Shown here: positions 52,856-61,351 of the stretch, piece after piece | Numbering within the stretch: the first letter of the stretch is position 1 | How the letters are laid out: the number at the start of each line of letters is the position of its first letter | Source of the DNA: Companilactobacillus sp. RD055328 | Lineage (GTDB): Bacteria; Bacillota; Bacilli; Lactobacillales; Lactobacillaceae | Assembly: GCF_022835675.1 (NCBI RefSeq) | Contig: NZ_BQUT01000001.1 | Coordinates: 186,001-250,000 of the forward strand | Reading direction: 5' to 3' | Length of the DNA stretch: 64,000 bases | Notes under the pieces: generated by a model | What the model was told of the DNA's origin: nothing | The model's database searches: none | Seen by the model: only the letters and a program-made list of their open reading frames with translations | Translations under genes and position numbers: made by a program

Positions 52856-53548
52856 CTATTTCAATTTTGAAAAAATATCAACAGCATCAGAAACAATCAT
52901 CTCGACACCATCTTCAGGTTCAATATCTTCTTTATTAATGGCAATAACCTTAGTATCGGTTGTTCGATACTGTAGTAAGTTAGCAAACGGATATACCTTA
53001 AAACTAGTCCCAACAATTACAATCAAATCCGCTTTAGTAATTGCTTCTACCGATTCTTTCAATGCTCGTGGACTTATATTCTCTCCGTATAAAACTGTAC
53101 TACTGCGAAGAAGACCACCATCTTTTTTGTGATGATAATCTGTAAGATATTCATGATAATCCACTTCTTCACCACATTTTTTGCAATGAATATCATATAA
53201 ATTACCGTGAAATTCTACAAGATTTTTTGTCCCTGCCTTTGAATGTAAGCAATCAACATTTTGTGTGATTACCATTCCTTTTTGATTTGTTATTTCAACC
53301 ATTTTCTCATGAATTACATTAGGTATAGCATCTGGGAAATACATATTTTTTATAACAAAGTCATAAAAACCGTCTGGATTATTGACTAAGTTATCGTGAC
53401 TCAAGATATATTCAGGCGTTAATTCTTCACTACTCGTATACAATCCATTCTTAGAACGATAATCAGGAATTCCAGAAGGTGTTGAAACACCTGCCCCAGT
53501 CATAAATACTACATACTTAGCATTATTTATTTCTGTTTGTAAATCCAT
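52856..53548 (-). CDS. Sir2-family NAD-dependent deacylase with altered zinc site
   Basis: Sirtuin of 230 residues with the NAD loop TGAGVSTPSGIPDYRS (17-32), ITQNVDCLH (95-102) and catalytic His114 in VEFHGNLYDIHC. The first zinc pair is Cys122/Cys125. The second pair, normally CxxCGG, reads HKKDGG (His140, Asp143). Zinc could be held as C2HD or be lost. Protein deacetylation is the family function; some divergent sirtuins act on other acyl groups or only hydrolyse NAD. It has a strong AGGAGG ribosome site and lies between the HExxH and DUF72 genes. Confidence 0.87.
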   Translation of the reverse strand: MDLQTEINNAKYVVFMTGAGVSTPSGIPDYRSKNGLYTSSEELTPEYILSHDNLVNNPDGFYDFVIKNMYFPDAIPNVIHEKMVEITNQKGMVITQNVDCLHSKAGTKNLVEFHGNLYDIHCKKCGEEVDYHEYLTDYHHKKDGGLLRSSTVLYGENISPRALKESVEAITKADLIVIVGTSFKVYPFANLLQYRTTDTKVIAINKEDIEPEDGVEMIVSDAVDIFSKLK

Positions 53549-53558
53549 AACAATCCTC

Positions 53559-54494
53559 CTATCGGATTAAGTAATCTATATTATATTCAGCTAGAAAATC
53601 AGCTAAATTAGTTTGATATAACTCTTTGAAAAAATCTGGATTTTGATTCTTATTACTTATTTCAATGAATCCAGAATTCTGATGACTACTCTTCATCTCT
53701 AACACAAAAGGATGAATATTATCTCTCGTTATTAAATCAGTATGGACAATCTCAATTACCTGATTAACTGTTAATCGTAATTGTCGTTCACTAAATATCG
53801 GTGTCAATGTAATTAATTGAGTATGTAATAAATCAATATATCCGAGAATCTTGATATTATTATCAAATTCAAAGAACAATCTCACTAATGCTGAATAGTG
53901 CTGATTCTTATTAGTAACGTCTTGAATCACATCATTTAGCTTCTGAGCGATTGTAGATGGTTGTTCATATCCTCCGATTGTTTCTTCATTGAAGTTATCT
54001 AACATAACTAAAGTTCGATACAAAACTAATTCGCTATCTTCAGCTTCTGTTCCTTCAGCCGCTAACATCTCAATTGTTCCTGCATTAAGAGATTTTTGGA
54101 TGCTCTCAGTTCTAAATCCACCCTCTTGTTCCCAATATGCGATCATTCTATGATCAACTATACCTTTTAATGAACTAGCTGTTATTTGGCTTTGTTGATT
54201 GAAGTTGGCATCATTCCCATACAAATTGACGGACATTTTTGTGAAATCACTGAAGTCTAATTTGATATGAAATAACTCGTGAATAATCATATATTCAACA
54301 TTCGGAGAATTTGTAATGGTAATAACTATCTGGTCATCTTCAACTACATGTTCAGAATGACTCAAGTCAATATATGAAGTTGTTTGTTCAGTATCTGTTT
54401 CTATCACAATTTTTTTATCAGTTAATTCTTCTATTTCACTAATTAATTTTTGTGTCTTTTCATTCAATGTATCGTTATTTATTTTTTTCATCAT
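53559..54494 (-). CDS. Uncharacterised protein with an HExxH metallopeptidase-like motif
   Basis: 311-residue, apparently soluble protein with no signal peptide. The only clear motif is MIIHELFHIKLDF (about 71-83), an HExxH that fits a zinc ligand pair; Glu residues further on (GTIEMLAAEGTEAED region) could be the third ligand. Similar lactobacillar proteins carry uninformative names such as IpaB/EvcA family; I am unsure this is one. It heads an operon with sirtuin and DUF72 genes. Two adjacent ATG codons follow AAGGA, and the first is used here. Function unknown. Confidence 0.6.
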   Translation of the reverse strand: MMKKINNDTLNEKTQKLISEIEELTDKKIVIETDTEQTTSYIDLSHSEHVVEDDQIVITITNSPNVEYMIIHELFHIKLDFSDFTKMSVNLYGNDANFNQQSQITASSLKGIVDHRMIAYWEQEGGFRTESIQKSLNAGTIEMLAAEGTEAEDSELVLYRTLVMLDNFNEETIGGYEQPSTIAQKLNDVIQDVTNKNQHYSALVRLFFEFDNNIKILGYIDLLHTQLITLTPIFSERQLRLTVNQVIEIVHTDLITRDNIHPFVLEMKSSHQNSGFIEISNKNQNPDFFKELYQTNLADFLAEYNIDYLIR

Positions 54495-54594
54495 TAAGTC
54501 CTTATTCGTTTTCTATGCAAATTATATCATTGGAACTATATTTTTTTTAACGTTTATGGGGTAAACTAATACTTTGTACGAAGAAGGTGAAAAT

Positions 54595-55491
54595 ATGTCA
54601 AAAATAGCAATCTTAACAGATAGTTCTTCTTATCTATCAAAACAACAAGCAAAAGATAACAATATTGAGATGCTTTCAATCCCAATTATTTGGAATGAAA
54701 AAGAATATCGCGATATCGTTGATTTGTCATTCAATCAATTTTATGAACGTTTATCAACACAAAAAGAGTTGCCAACAACGTCAACCCCATCGCTAGGTTC
54801 ATTAGAAGCAAAAATAGATGAACTTAAAGCAGCTGGATTTGACGAAATTATTGGTATTTTTATTTCTAGTGGTATTAGTTCATTCGTCAATAATGCTACA
54901 ACTTATGCTGAACAAAGAACAGATATTAAGTTTCAAGTCTTTGATGCCCATGTGACTTGTGCAGGATTAGCAAACATGGCATTATTAGCAGCTAAAATGG
55001 TGAGAGATGGACACAATAGCGATACCATCTTTGAAGCTTTGGCCAAAATCAAAGAAACTACCCATATCCGCTTAGTTGTTGACGATTTAAAACATCTAGC
55101 TAGAACTGGACGTCTAAGTAACGCAGCAAGTTTTGTTGGTGGACTACTTAATATTAAGCCAATCATTGCCATGGATGTGAAAGCTTCGGGTACTGGTGAA
55201 TTATCAGTAATCGAAAAAGAACGTACTTATATCAAGGCATTCAAACGAGTGCAGCAAGACGTCGCTGAACAAATCAAAGATGTCGATTATACAGTGCGAG
55301 GAACTATCATTGATGCGCATGATGCTAAAAAGAGTACCGAATGGGAAAGCACATTTAAAGAAGACTTTCCAAAAATGATTGTCGACACAAGTATCATTGG
55401 ACCTGTTGTTGGCGTTCATACCGGACAAGGAGCTATTTGTATTATTTGGGCTCAAGATTGGGAAGAATTAGCAGAATCATATAATAAATAA
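54595..55491 (+). CDS. DegV-family fatty-acid-binding protein
   Basis: 298-residue DegV/FakB-type protein, which binds a fatty acid and presents it to the FakA kinase for phosphorylation. It starts MSKIAILTDSSSYLSKQ, with TSTPSLGSLEAK (lipid pocket) and VDDLKHLARTGRLSNAASFVGGLLNIKPI, the most conserved DegV segment. The start at 54595 follows GAAGGTGA; an upstream in-frame codon is less suitable. It is monocistronic, ending in a bidirectional hairpin. Confidence 0.92.
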   Translation: MSKIAILTDSSSYLSKQQAKDNNIEMLSIPIIWNEKEYRDIVDLSFNQFYERLSTQKELPTTSTPSLGSLEAKIDELKAAGFDEIIGIFISSGISSFVNNATTYAEQRTDIKFQVFDAHVTCAGLANMALLAAKMVRDGHNSDTIFEALAKIKETTHIRLVVDDLKHLARTGRLSNAASFVGGLLNIKPIIAMDVKASGTGELSVIEKERTYIKAFKRVQQDVAEQIKDVDYTVRGTIIDAHDAKKSTEWESTFKEDFPKMIVDTSIIGPVVGVHTGQGAICIIWAQDWEELAESYNK

Positions 55492-55503
55492 CGAAATTAT
55501 ACT

Positions 55504-55535
55504 AAAAGACCACTTCAATTGAAGTGGTCTTTTTT
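55504..55535. terminator. Bidirectional terminator of degV and the following membrane gene
   Basis: The perfect 30-bp palindrome AAAAGACCACTTC-AATT-GAAGTGGTCTTTT with T-run. The convergent gene's stop codon touches it. Confidence 0.93.
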
Positions 55536-56124
55536 AGTTTTTTCGCTCTTGTCGATTAAACCGCCATGTCATTATTAATGTTAGTAGAGGCGTAATATAA
55601 AAAGTTAATAGATAAGCAAACAATGACAAAACAAAACAGCCGCCTATGATGGTCAATCCATAATATTCTAAATACCTTAATGACCATCCTAGTTGCAAAA
55701 TATCAGAAGGAACTGTGGGGACTATTGGTAATAAGTAATCATGAAGTGGCGAATCTAATCCATAACATAGATATGAAGAATTATTGAACATTCCTGATAT
55801 TCCAAATAATAAAGTGAAGATAGACAAGAAGAAAGAACTAATATAAAACAAATAATTATTTTTTAATATTAAATTAACTATTAAAAAAACAACAGACATT
55901 ACAGCAAGTAGTGCAAGTATGTAATCAACGGTTGTTAATTTAGTTAGTGTTATGCTTGTCGAAATTAAGTAGATATCGTTTGCTTTCAAAACTATCTTAA
56001 CTATAATTAACAACATTCCAAAAAAGATTAAAGGTTTCAAGATACGTTTTTGTAATTTATTTAATTCTTCATTCTTTCGATTCATAGCTACTTGTAATAC
56101 TGCTAAATATTTTTTCTTTGCCAT
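55534..56124 (-). CDS. Uncharacterised membrane protein
   Basis: 196 residues, with a cytoplasmic start rich in Lys (MAKKKYLAVLQVAMNRKNEEL) and five or so hydrophobic segments (about 32-48, 68-86, 92-112, 156-172, 174-188). Between them is an extracytoplasmic loop with Pro and Tyr (GLDSPLHDYLLPIVPTVPSD). No family was recognised. The ATG is preceded by AAGGAGAACTGTTG. It lies just downstream of the Ppx/GppA gene, with a hairpin between, so it is probably transcribed separately. Confidence 0.65.
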   Translation of the reverse strand: MAKKKYLAVLQVAMNRKNEELNKLQKRILKPLIFFGMLLIIVKIVLKANDIYLISTSITLTKLTTVDYILALLAVMSVVFLIVNLILKNNYLFYISSFFLSIFTLLFGISGMFNNSSYLCYGLDSPLHDYLLPIVPTVPSDILQLGWSLRYLEYYGLTIIGGCFVLSLFAYLLTFYITPLLTLIMTWRFNRQERKN

Positions 56125-56160
56125 CAACAGTTCTCCTTAAATATTTACATATTGTATACC

Positions 56161-56206
56161 AAAAGAACGCATAATATTAATAATGTTATGCGTTCTTTAT
56201 TTTTTC
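56161..56206. terminator. Terminator at the end of the Ppx/GppA gene
   Basis: The stem AAAGAACGCATAA / TTATGCGTTCTTT with an 11-base loop. The stop codon of the phosphatase gene lies in one arm. T-rich flanks are stronger on the plus side. Confidence 0.7.
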
Positions 56207-57055
56207 TATCAAATATCCTTCACGGACACTAGCTTTGATTGTTGTCATCTTTGGTGGAGTAGCAATCTTGATGATATTTTCTATCATTGTCATGCCACCA
56301 TTAATAATATCGACAATTCCTGCAGGAATCTCAGATAAATTTTGAAGTTCTGAGATATTCATTTTCCGTAATTCAATAATCTCTTTTTGTACTTCACTCG
56401 TTTGTACAAAATCATTAGATTTTAACATTTTGAATAATACAATTGAGGAACCACCTAACAATACCATTGGCTGATTAAAATTACTCAACCAAGTTAATTC
56501 TTGTAGCTGTTTTTGTAATTGGTCGTCAGCTGCTTGTTGCTCACTTATAGCAACTGGAATATCACTAAAGAAATCATTAGTAATATTAACACCGCCTCTA
56601 TTAATACTAATAGCGTTTGTTAATTCACCATCAACAACCGTAATTATCTCTGTGGATCCACCACCAATATCAGCTATCAAAACATCTTTTAATCCGAGCT
56701 TATAGTTAACAGCTAAATAATCATAGTAAGCTTCTTTTTTAGGTGAAATAATCTCAATTTTAATTCCCGTGTTTTGCAAAACTTCAGCAATGAACTCTTG
56801 TTGATTATTAACATTGCGAACTGCCGCTGTTGCAATAGCATGTATTTCAACATCATCATCTAACTGCGTAATAAAATTATTAATAATCTTAATCACACTA
56901 TTTGTTGTTACTTGTTCAATATAATTATCTGAATTAAGCAGTCTTTCAGCTACCCGATTTAATGATATTTCCGTAAATGTCTGCCCTGTAATTTCAAATT
57001 CTGCTGTACGAATAGAATTGGAGCCTAGCTCAATAATGCCAATTCTTTCACCCAT
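56186..57055 (-). CDS. Ppx/GppA family exopolyphosphatase
   Basis: 289-residue actin-fold phosphatase with the N-terminal GIIELGSNSIRTAEFE and the second phosphate loop LIADIGGGSTEII (about 127-139). It hydrolyses polyphosphate or pppGpp in characterised members. It is short, containing only the catalytic domain without the C-terminal HD-like part of E. coli Ppx. No ppk gene is nearby. It follows fetB by 24 bp with AGGTGAAG before the ATG, so it could be co-transcribed with fetA-fetB. Confidence 0.88.
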   Translation of the reverse strand: MGERIGIIELGSNSIRTAEFEITGQTFTEISLNRVAERLLNSDNYIEQVTTNSVIKIINNFITQLDDDVEIHAIATAAVRNVNNQQEFIAEVLQNTGIKIEIISPKKEAYYDYLAVNYKLGLKDVLIADIGGGSTEIITVVDGELTNAISINRGGVNITNDFFSDIPVAISEQQAADDQLQKQLQELTWLSNFNQPMVLLGGSSIVLFKMLKSNDFVQTSEVQKEIIELRKMNISELQNLSEIPAGIVDIINGGMTMIENIIKIATPPKMTTIKASVREGYLIEKIKNA

Positions 57056-57079
57056 GACTTCACCTAACCTTCTTAATTA

Positions 57080-57841
57080 TTATAAGACTAGTTGACTCTG
57101 ATCATTATAGAACTTCTTGTAAGCTAAGTAACATGATATTACTGATGCGATACTAGTTGCTGATAGCAACATGAAAGTTACCATTATTTGATACTTAATC
57201 GCTTTGACCGGGTCGACTCCTGCGAATATCAATCCTGACATCATACCTGGCAAACTAACTAATCCGACAGTCTTAGCTGAATCGATTGTTGGTGACATCC
57301 CTGTCTTAATGCTATCTCTCAAAATATCCATTGAAGCCAATTTAATATTTGCTCCTAATGCTAACTTTTCTAGAACTTGTTGATGACGATCTTTAAAGTT
57401 CGACTTCATATTACGGTAACAAAGGCCAATTGCTACCATTGAATTACTAGCAACCATTCCTGATATCGGAACCATTTGTTGAGGTATAAACTTAATAGAT
57501 CCTGAAGCTACTAATACTCCAATTGTTACTCCTGTACTTGAAACAATTGCTAAAAGAGAAATCCAAAACAAATCAGGTATTCCCTGTCCACGCTTCTTAG
57601 CATTCCAAGCGGCGTTAGTTACAATTATAATAATCATTGTCGTTGTTAAAATAATATTATTTGTTCGGATAATATATTTCAACAAATAACCTACTGTGAA
57701 TAATTGAATGATTGCTCGCACAATTCCAATAATAATATCTTTATCTATTCCTAATTGTTCCTTATAGCCGAAATATAACGCTACTAAAACTAGTACAAAT
57801 GATAGTGCTAATGATGTATTACTAACCGCTAAATTTTGCAT
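57080..57841 (-). CDS. fetB: FetB-like ABC transporter permease (UPF0014)
   Basis: 253-residue membrane protein with about seven hydrophobic segments and the family motifs KTVGLVSLPGMMSGLIFAGVDP and IVTNAAWNAKKRGQG. The UPF0014 partner of FetA; in E. coli FetAB exports iron and gives peroxide tolerance. Its ATG shares a base with the fetA stop (TAATG), proving tight coupling. Substrate iron is inferred from the family. Confidence 0.88.
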   Translation of the reverse strand: MQNLAVSNTSLALSFVLVLVALYFGYKEQLGIDKDIIIGIVRAIIQLFTVGYLLKYIIRTNNIILTTTMIIIIVTNAAWNAKKRGQGIPDLFWISLLAIVSSTGVTIGVLVASGSIKFIPQQMVPISGMVASNSMVAIGLCYRNMKSNFKDRHQQVLEKLALGANIKLASMDILRDSIKTGMSPTIDSAKTVGLVSLPGMMSGLIFAGVDPVKAIKYQIMVTFMLLSATSIASVISCYLAYKKFYNDQSQLVL

Positions 57842-58488
57842 TATTGTCCACCTATCTTTCCATCAATCACTTGAATCATTTTTTTTGAATTATCAATTTC
57901 TTCTTGATCATGTGTAATAGCCAATACTGTGATTTCATGTTTCTTATTCAAATGATTAACTAAATTATGAATAATATCTTTATTTTCTTTGTCTAATCCT
58001 GTTGTTACTTCATCTAAGATTAAGACCTCAGGTAAGAACATCAGGTTCCTAAGTAGTGCAACACGTTGGCGTTGTCCTCCTGATAAGTCGATAACTTTTT
58101 GTTCCAACATATCTGGACTTAAGTTTGCCATTTCCATACGTTCAATCATTTGTTCGTCATTAATACTTTCATTTCTAACTTTGAATGGAAACTCGAGATT
58201 ATCACGAACTGTTTCACCGAATAATGTAGGTTGTTGGAAACAATATGAGACCTGCTGCCGATACTTTGTTGGTTCATAACTATCTACATTTTTACCAAGA
58301 TACTCAACATCTCCAGTTGTTGGATTAATCATGTTAGCAATCAATTTCATGATTGTACTTTTACCTGAACCTGAAGGTCCAGAAAAAGTTAAGTAGTCAC
58401 CCTGATTAACCGTAAGATTGATATTACTCAATATTTCTTTACCATTATTTTGATAATTTACATCAATTAGTTTAATAACTTCTGTCAT
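57841..58488 (-). CDS. fetA: FetA-like ABC transporter ATPase
   Basis: 215-residue ATPase with Walker A GPSGSGKST (about 36-44), signature DLSGGQRQRVALLRNL, Walker B VLILDEVTTGLD and the H-loop ITHDQEE. It pairs with the UPF0014 permease encoded immediately downstream, which identifies it as FetA-type rather than a generic importer. It has a strong AAGGGGGAG ribosome site. Confidence 0.88.
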   Translation of the reverse strand: MTEVIKLIDVNYQNNGKEILSNINLTVNQGDYLTFSGPSGSGKSTIMKLIANMINPTTGDVEYLGKNVDSYEPTKYRQQVSYCFQQPTLFGETVRDNLEFPFKVRNESINDEQMIERMEMANLSPDMLEQKVIDLSGGQRQRVALLRNLMFLPEVLILDEVTTGLDKENKDIIHNLVNHLNKKHEITVLAITHDQEEIDNSKKMIQVIDGKIGGQ

Positions 58489-58547
58489 TTTTTCTCCCCC
58501 TTACTTGATTTAATAAATTTACCATAATTTAGAAGTATTCTAAATAG

Positions 58548-58575
58548 CAAAAAAGCCGGAATAATCCGACTTCTT
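58548..58575 (-). terminator. Terminator of the marR-MFS-DUF4811 operon
   Basis: On the minus strand AAGTCGGA / TCCGGCTT (one G-U pair) with loop TTAT, then TTTT, right at the DUF4811 stop. Confidence 0.82.
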
Positions 58576-59296
58576 ATTTTTTAATATTTTTTATTAACTC
58601 TTCCATCTTCATCATTTGGAATTGTTTGGTAGCATCTTCTGTTATACGTTTTTGTTGAGCTTCATCCATAGTTGGATTTTGTTCCATTGCTGCCATAACA
58701 ACTTTTTGAACGTATGATGCTCCTTCAGTCTTTAATGTTGCTTGATATGTCTTGTCTTTCATCTTCTTTTGTAGAGCTTTTGCTTGCTTAGTCGATAGAA
58801 CTAGCCAATCTTTATTTATATGAAATGTATTTTTTCTAGATACTATTTGATGATCATTACCAGAAATTCCAAACATAAATTTCATAAAGTCAGATTTATA
58901 TACACGATACTTAGATTCGCGAACTAACTTAACTTCATTACTATCTGTAACAACCTTATTTGAAACATATGATTCTGCCTTCGTATGACTTGGTTTCTTC
59001 TGATTCTTATCTGTTCTATAGATATAAACGTTTTCTTTACCCTTTGTACCAATTTGTTGATACAAAAGCATATTCATACCTTTGTTAGGTGTAGCAGAAA
59101 CAATATCAATGGTCTTTTCTTCGGTTACAGTTTTCATTCCTAAATGGTTGTAATCATTCATTACAATCAACATAATATTCCCGATTGTTAAAGAAAAGAA
59201 AATCACACTCAAGATGTTACTAAGTGTTTTATTATTAACATAGACCGTAACAATGAAGGTTAATAATACTAAAATTATTAATGTAAAAATAATCAT
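58574..59296 (-). CDS. DUF4811 membrane protein, companion of the MFS pump
   Basis: 240 residues. Two N-terminal membrane helices (about 2-19 and 26-45) are followed by a soluble domain of about 190 residues (beta-rich KTIDIVSATPNKGMNMLLYQQ, then a charged helical C-terminus). DUF4811 genes are regularly found next to MDR-type MFS transporters in lactobacilli. It follows the pump gene by 1 bp, so it probably assists or regulates it; the mechanism is unknown. Confidence 0.85.
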   Translation of the reverse strand: MIIFTLIILVLLTFIVTVYVNNKTLSNILSVIFFSLTIGNIMLIVMNDYNHLGMKTVTEEKTIDIVSATPNKGMNMLLYQQIGTKGKENVYIYRTDKNQKKPSHTKAESYVSNKVVTDSNEVKLVRESKYRVYKSDFMKFMFGISGNDHQIVSRKNTFHINKDWLVLSTKQAKALQKKMKDKTYQATLKTEGASYVQKVVMAAMEQNPTMDEAQQKRITEDATKQFQMMKMEELIKNIKK

Positions 59297-59297
59297 A

Positions 59298-60758
59298 TTA
59301 GTTAGCCCCCTTTACTGTTGTGTCATTTTTTTTACTTTTAAGAAAGAACGTTAATACTACGGCTGTCACACAGAATAAAGCAGCCACTAAAAATGCTGCA
59401 TGATATCCGGTTAGAGTGGCATTAATAACACTATCTTTATATACAAGTGGCATTTCTTTTAATAGATGTTTTGCAGGCATTGATTTGTTAGTTACATTAG
59501 ATAGCACACTAATCAACACCGCTGTTCCCATTGATGAGAAGACTTGTCTTGTTGTGTTATTTACAGCAGTACCGTGACTTATTAAGTTATTAGGTAATGA
59601 GTTCATTCCTGAAGTCGTAACAGGCATCATAACCATTGAGATACCAAACATTCGAACAGCATATAGAACTGTTAAATAAAGTGTTGATGAATCTTTAGTT
59701 AGATAAAAGAATGGAATCGTACCGATAGTTAGTAACAACATACCGGTAGTTGCCAATCTCTTAACACCATATTTATCAAAAGCACGTCCAGTAATAGGAC
59801 TCATAATCGCCATCATTACAGCACCTGCAAGTAATGCTAGTCCAGAATGAAATGCTGATAATCCTTTAACAATCTGCAAGTACATTGGCAAGATCATTTC
59901 TACACCAACCATTGCCATATTTGTAACAGATGACAATGCAGCAGCAATCGCAAACTCTGATTGTTTGAAAACTCTCAACTCTAAGAATGGTTTATCCAAA
60001 TGAAGTTGACGATAACCAAACATCACAATAAAGATAATCCCGGCAATAATTGGAACAATTACTTGTAGTGATGACCAACCTTTGTCTCCAACTGTTGAGA
60101 ATCCATATAATAAAGCCCCAAATCCCGCAGTCGACATAACAAATGAAAGCACATCTAACTTGTTCTTAGTCGTCTCAATTACGTTCTTCATGAAGAATAA
60201 CGACATAATAATAACTATTATAACGATTGGAATAATCATTCCAAACAAGTCACGCCATGACAAGTTATCAATTACCCAACCTGATAATGTAGGACCAATT
60301 GCTGGGGCAACACCAATAACAATACCGGCCATTCCCATAGCAGTACCTCTTTGACTAGCAGGGAATATTGTTAACATAATTGTTTGTAGTAAAGGCATTG
60401 ATAACCCAACTCCTAAAGCTTGAATCAAACGTCCAGTTAACATCACAGGAAAATTAGTAGCGACAAAACACACGATTGTTCCTATTAAGAATGTGATCAT
60501 TGCTGATAAATATAATAATTTTGTTTTAAATCTTGTAATCAACCATGCACTAACAGGGATCATTACCCCGTTCACTAACATAAATCCAGTAGTCAACCAC
60601 TGAATAGTTGAAGTTGAAACATCAAACTCATTCATTAATGTTGGAAAAGCTGTTGATAGAATTGTTTGGTTCAACACCGTACAAAATGAACCTATCAATA
60701 GCACTGCTACCATTAATGAACGATTATAATGCTTACCATTTATATCCGTATTATTCAT
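59298..60758 (-). CDS. MDR-type MFS transporter, 14-helix DHA2/EmrB-QacA group
   Basis: 486-residue drug/proton antiporter. It starts MNNTDINGKHYNRSLMVAV, with helix-1 motif VLNQTILSTAFPTLMNEF (motif D1 of the 14-helix family), LTGRLIQALGVGLSMPLLQTIM and the antiporter motif C VIGVAPAIGPTLSGWVID. About 14 hydrophobic segments are present. The frame is open 19 codons upstream, but ATG at 60758 has GGAAGGA at the right distance. It overlaps the marR gene by 8 bp. Drug spectrum unknown; the MarR neighbour suggests induction by the substrate. Confidence 0.93.
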   Translation of the reverse strand: MNNTDINGKHYNRSLMVAVLLIGSFCTVLNQTILSTAFPTLMNEFDVSTSTIQWLTTGFMLVNGVMIPVSAWLITRFKTKLLYLSAMITFLIGTIVCFVATNFPVMLTGRLIQALGVGLSMPLLQTIMLTIFPASQRGTAMGMAGIVIGVAPAIGPTLSGWVIDNLSWRDLFGMIIPIVIIVIIMSLFFMKNVIETTKNKLDVLSFVMSTAGFGALLYGFSTVGDKGWSSLQVIVPIIAGIIFIVMFGYRQLHLDKPFLELRVFKQSEFAIAAALSSVTNMAMVGVEMILPMYLQIVKGLSAFHSGLALLAGAVMMAIMSPITGRAFDKYGVKRLATTGMLLLTIGTIPFFYLTKDSSTLYLTVLYAVRMFGISMVMMPVTTSGMNSLPNNLISHGTAVNNTTRQVFSSMGTAVLISVLSNVTNKSMPAKHLLKEMPLVYKDSVINATLTGYHAAFLVAALFCVTAVVLTFFLKSKKNDTTVKGAN

Positions 60759-61209
60759 TACTTTGTTCCTTCCATTTAGACAACATCGAATCTGGTTCAA
60801 GTCTTTCAGGTTCAATAATTGCTTTATCTAAGATTTCTCCCAAATTTTCACGTTCGCTCATTGTTAAAGAAGATAACAATTCATCATCCCAAAAGTTCAA
60901 AACTTTTTTAAAACTAGCTGTAATTTCAAATCCTTGCTTAGTTAGAAAAACTTTTTTCAACCGTTTGTTTTCTGGATTAACTTTTCTAATTATCAAGTTT
61001 CGATCTTCTAAACTTTTTAAAGAACGAGCAATGCTTGCTTCATCAAATGAAGCTTTGTCTCTAATTTCTTCTTGACTAACTCCAGGATGATGCTCACTAG
61101 CAAACATAATAGCGACTTCAATAATCTTAAAACCTTCATCTTTAGCAATTTGCTTTAAAAAAGTTCCCTTTTGTCTGGCTAAAAAGAATAATTTTGGACC
61201 TATTTCCAA
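60751..61209 (-). CDS. MarR-family transcriptional regulator
   Basis: 152-residue winged-helix regulator. EVAIMFASEHHPGVSQEEIRDKASFDEASIARSLKSLEDRNLI is the HTH and recognition helix, followed by the wing IRKVNPENKRLKKVFLTKQG. Translation starts at TTG behind GGAGG. It is first gene of marR-MFS-DUF4811, and two adjoining CTTGA...TCAAG dyads cover its own promoter, so it is most likely an autorepressor relieved by a drug-like ligand. Confidence 0.92.
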   Translation of the reverse strand: MEIGPKLFFLARQKGTFLKQIAKDEGFKIIEVAIMFASEHHPGVSQEEIRDKASFDEASIARSLKSLEDRNLIIRKVNPENKRLKKVFLTKQGFEITASFKKVLNFWDDELLSSLTMSERENLGEILDKAIIEPERLEPDSMLSKWKEQSNE

Positions 61210-61241
61210 ATGTATTACCTCCTTTTTTAAAAACTTTATTC

Positions 61242-61298
61242 ATTCTATTCTTTACTCTTGAAAAAATCAAGAGTAATACTTGAAATTTTCAAGTATTA
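61242..61298 (-). promoter_or_regulatory. Promoter with two adjoining MarR-type operators
   Basis: TTGATT (61265-61270) and TAGAAT (61242-61247) are 17 bases apart on the minus strand. One dyad, TTACTCTTGA / TCAAGAGTAA (61252-61276), covers the -35. The next, AATACTTGAA / TTCAAGTATT (61275-61297), lies just upstream. Both share CTTGA-N5-TCAAG cores and are arranged head to tail, sharing their end bases. Confidence 0.82.
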
Positions 61299-61309
61299 TG
61301 TTTTCCATA

Positions 61310-61340
61310 AAAAAAGACTGAACTTAAAAGTTCAGTCTTC
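61310..61340 (-). terminator. trpS terminator
   Basis: AAGACTGAACTT / AAGTTCAGTCTT after the trpS stop, with A-run giving T on the minus strand. Confidence 0.9.
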
Positions 61341-61351
61341 ATTAAAATTCT

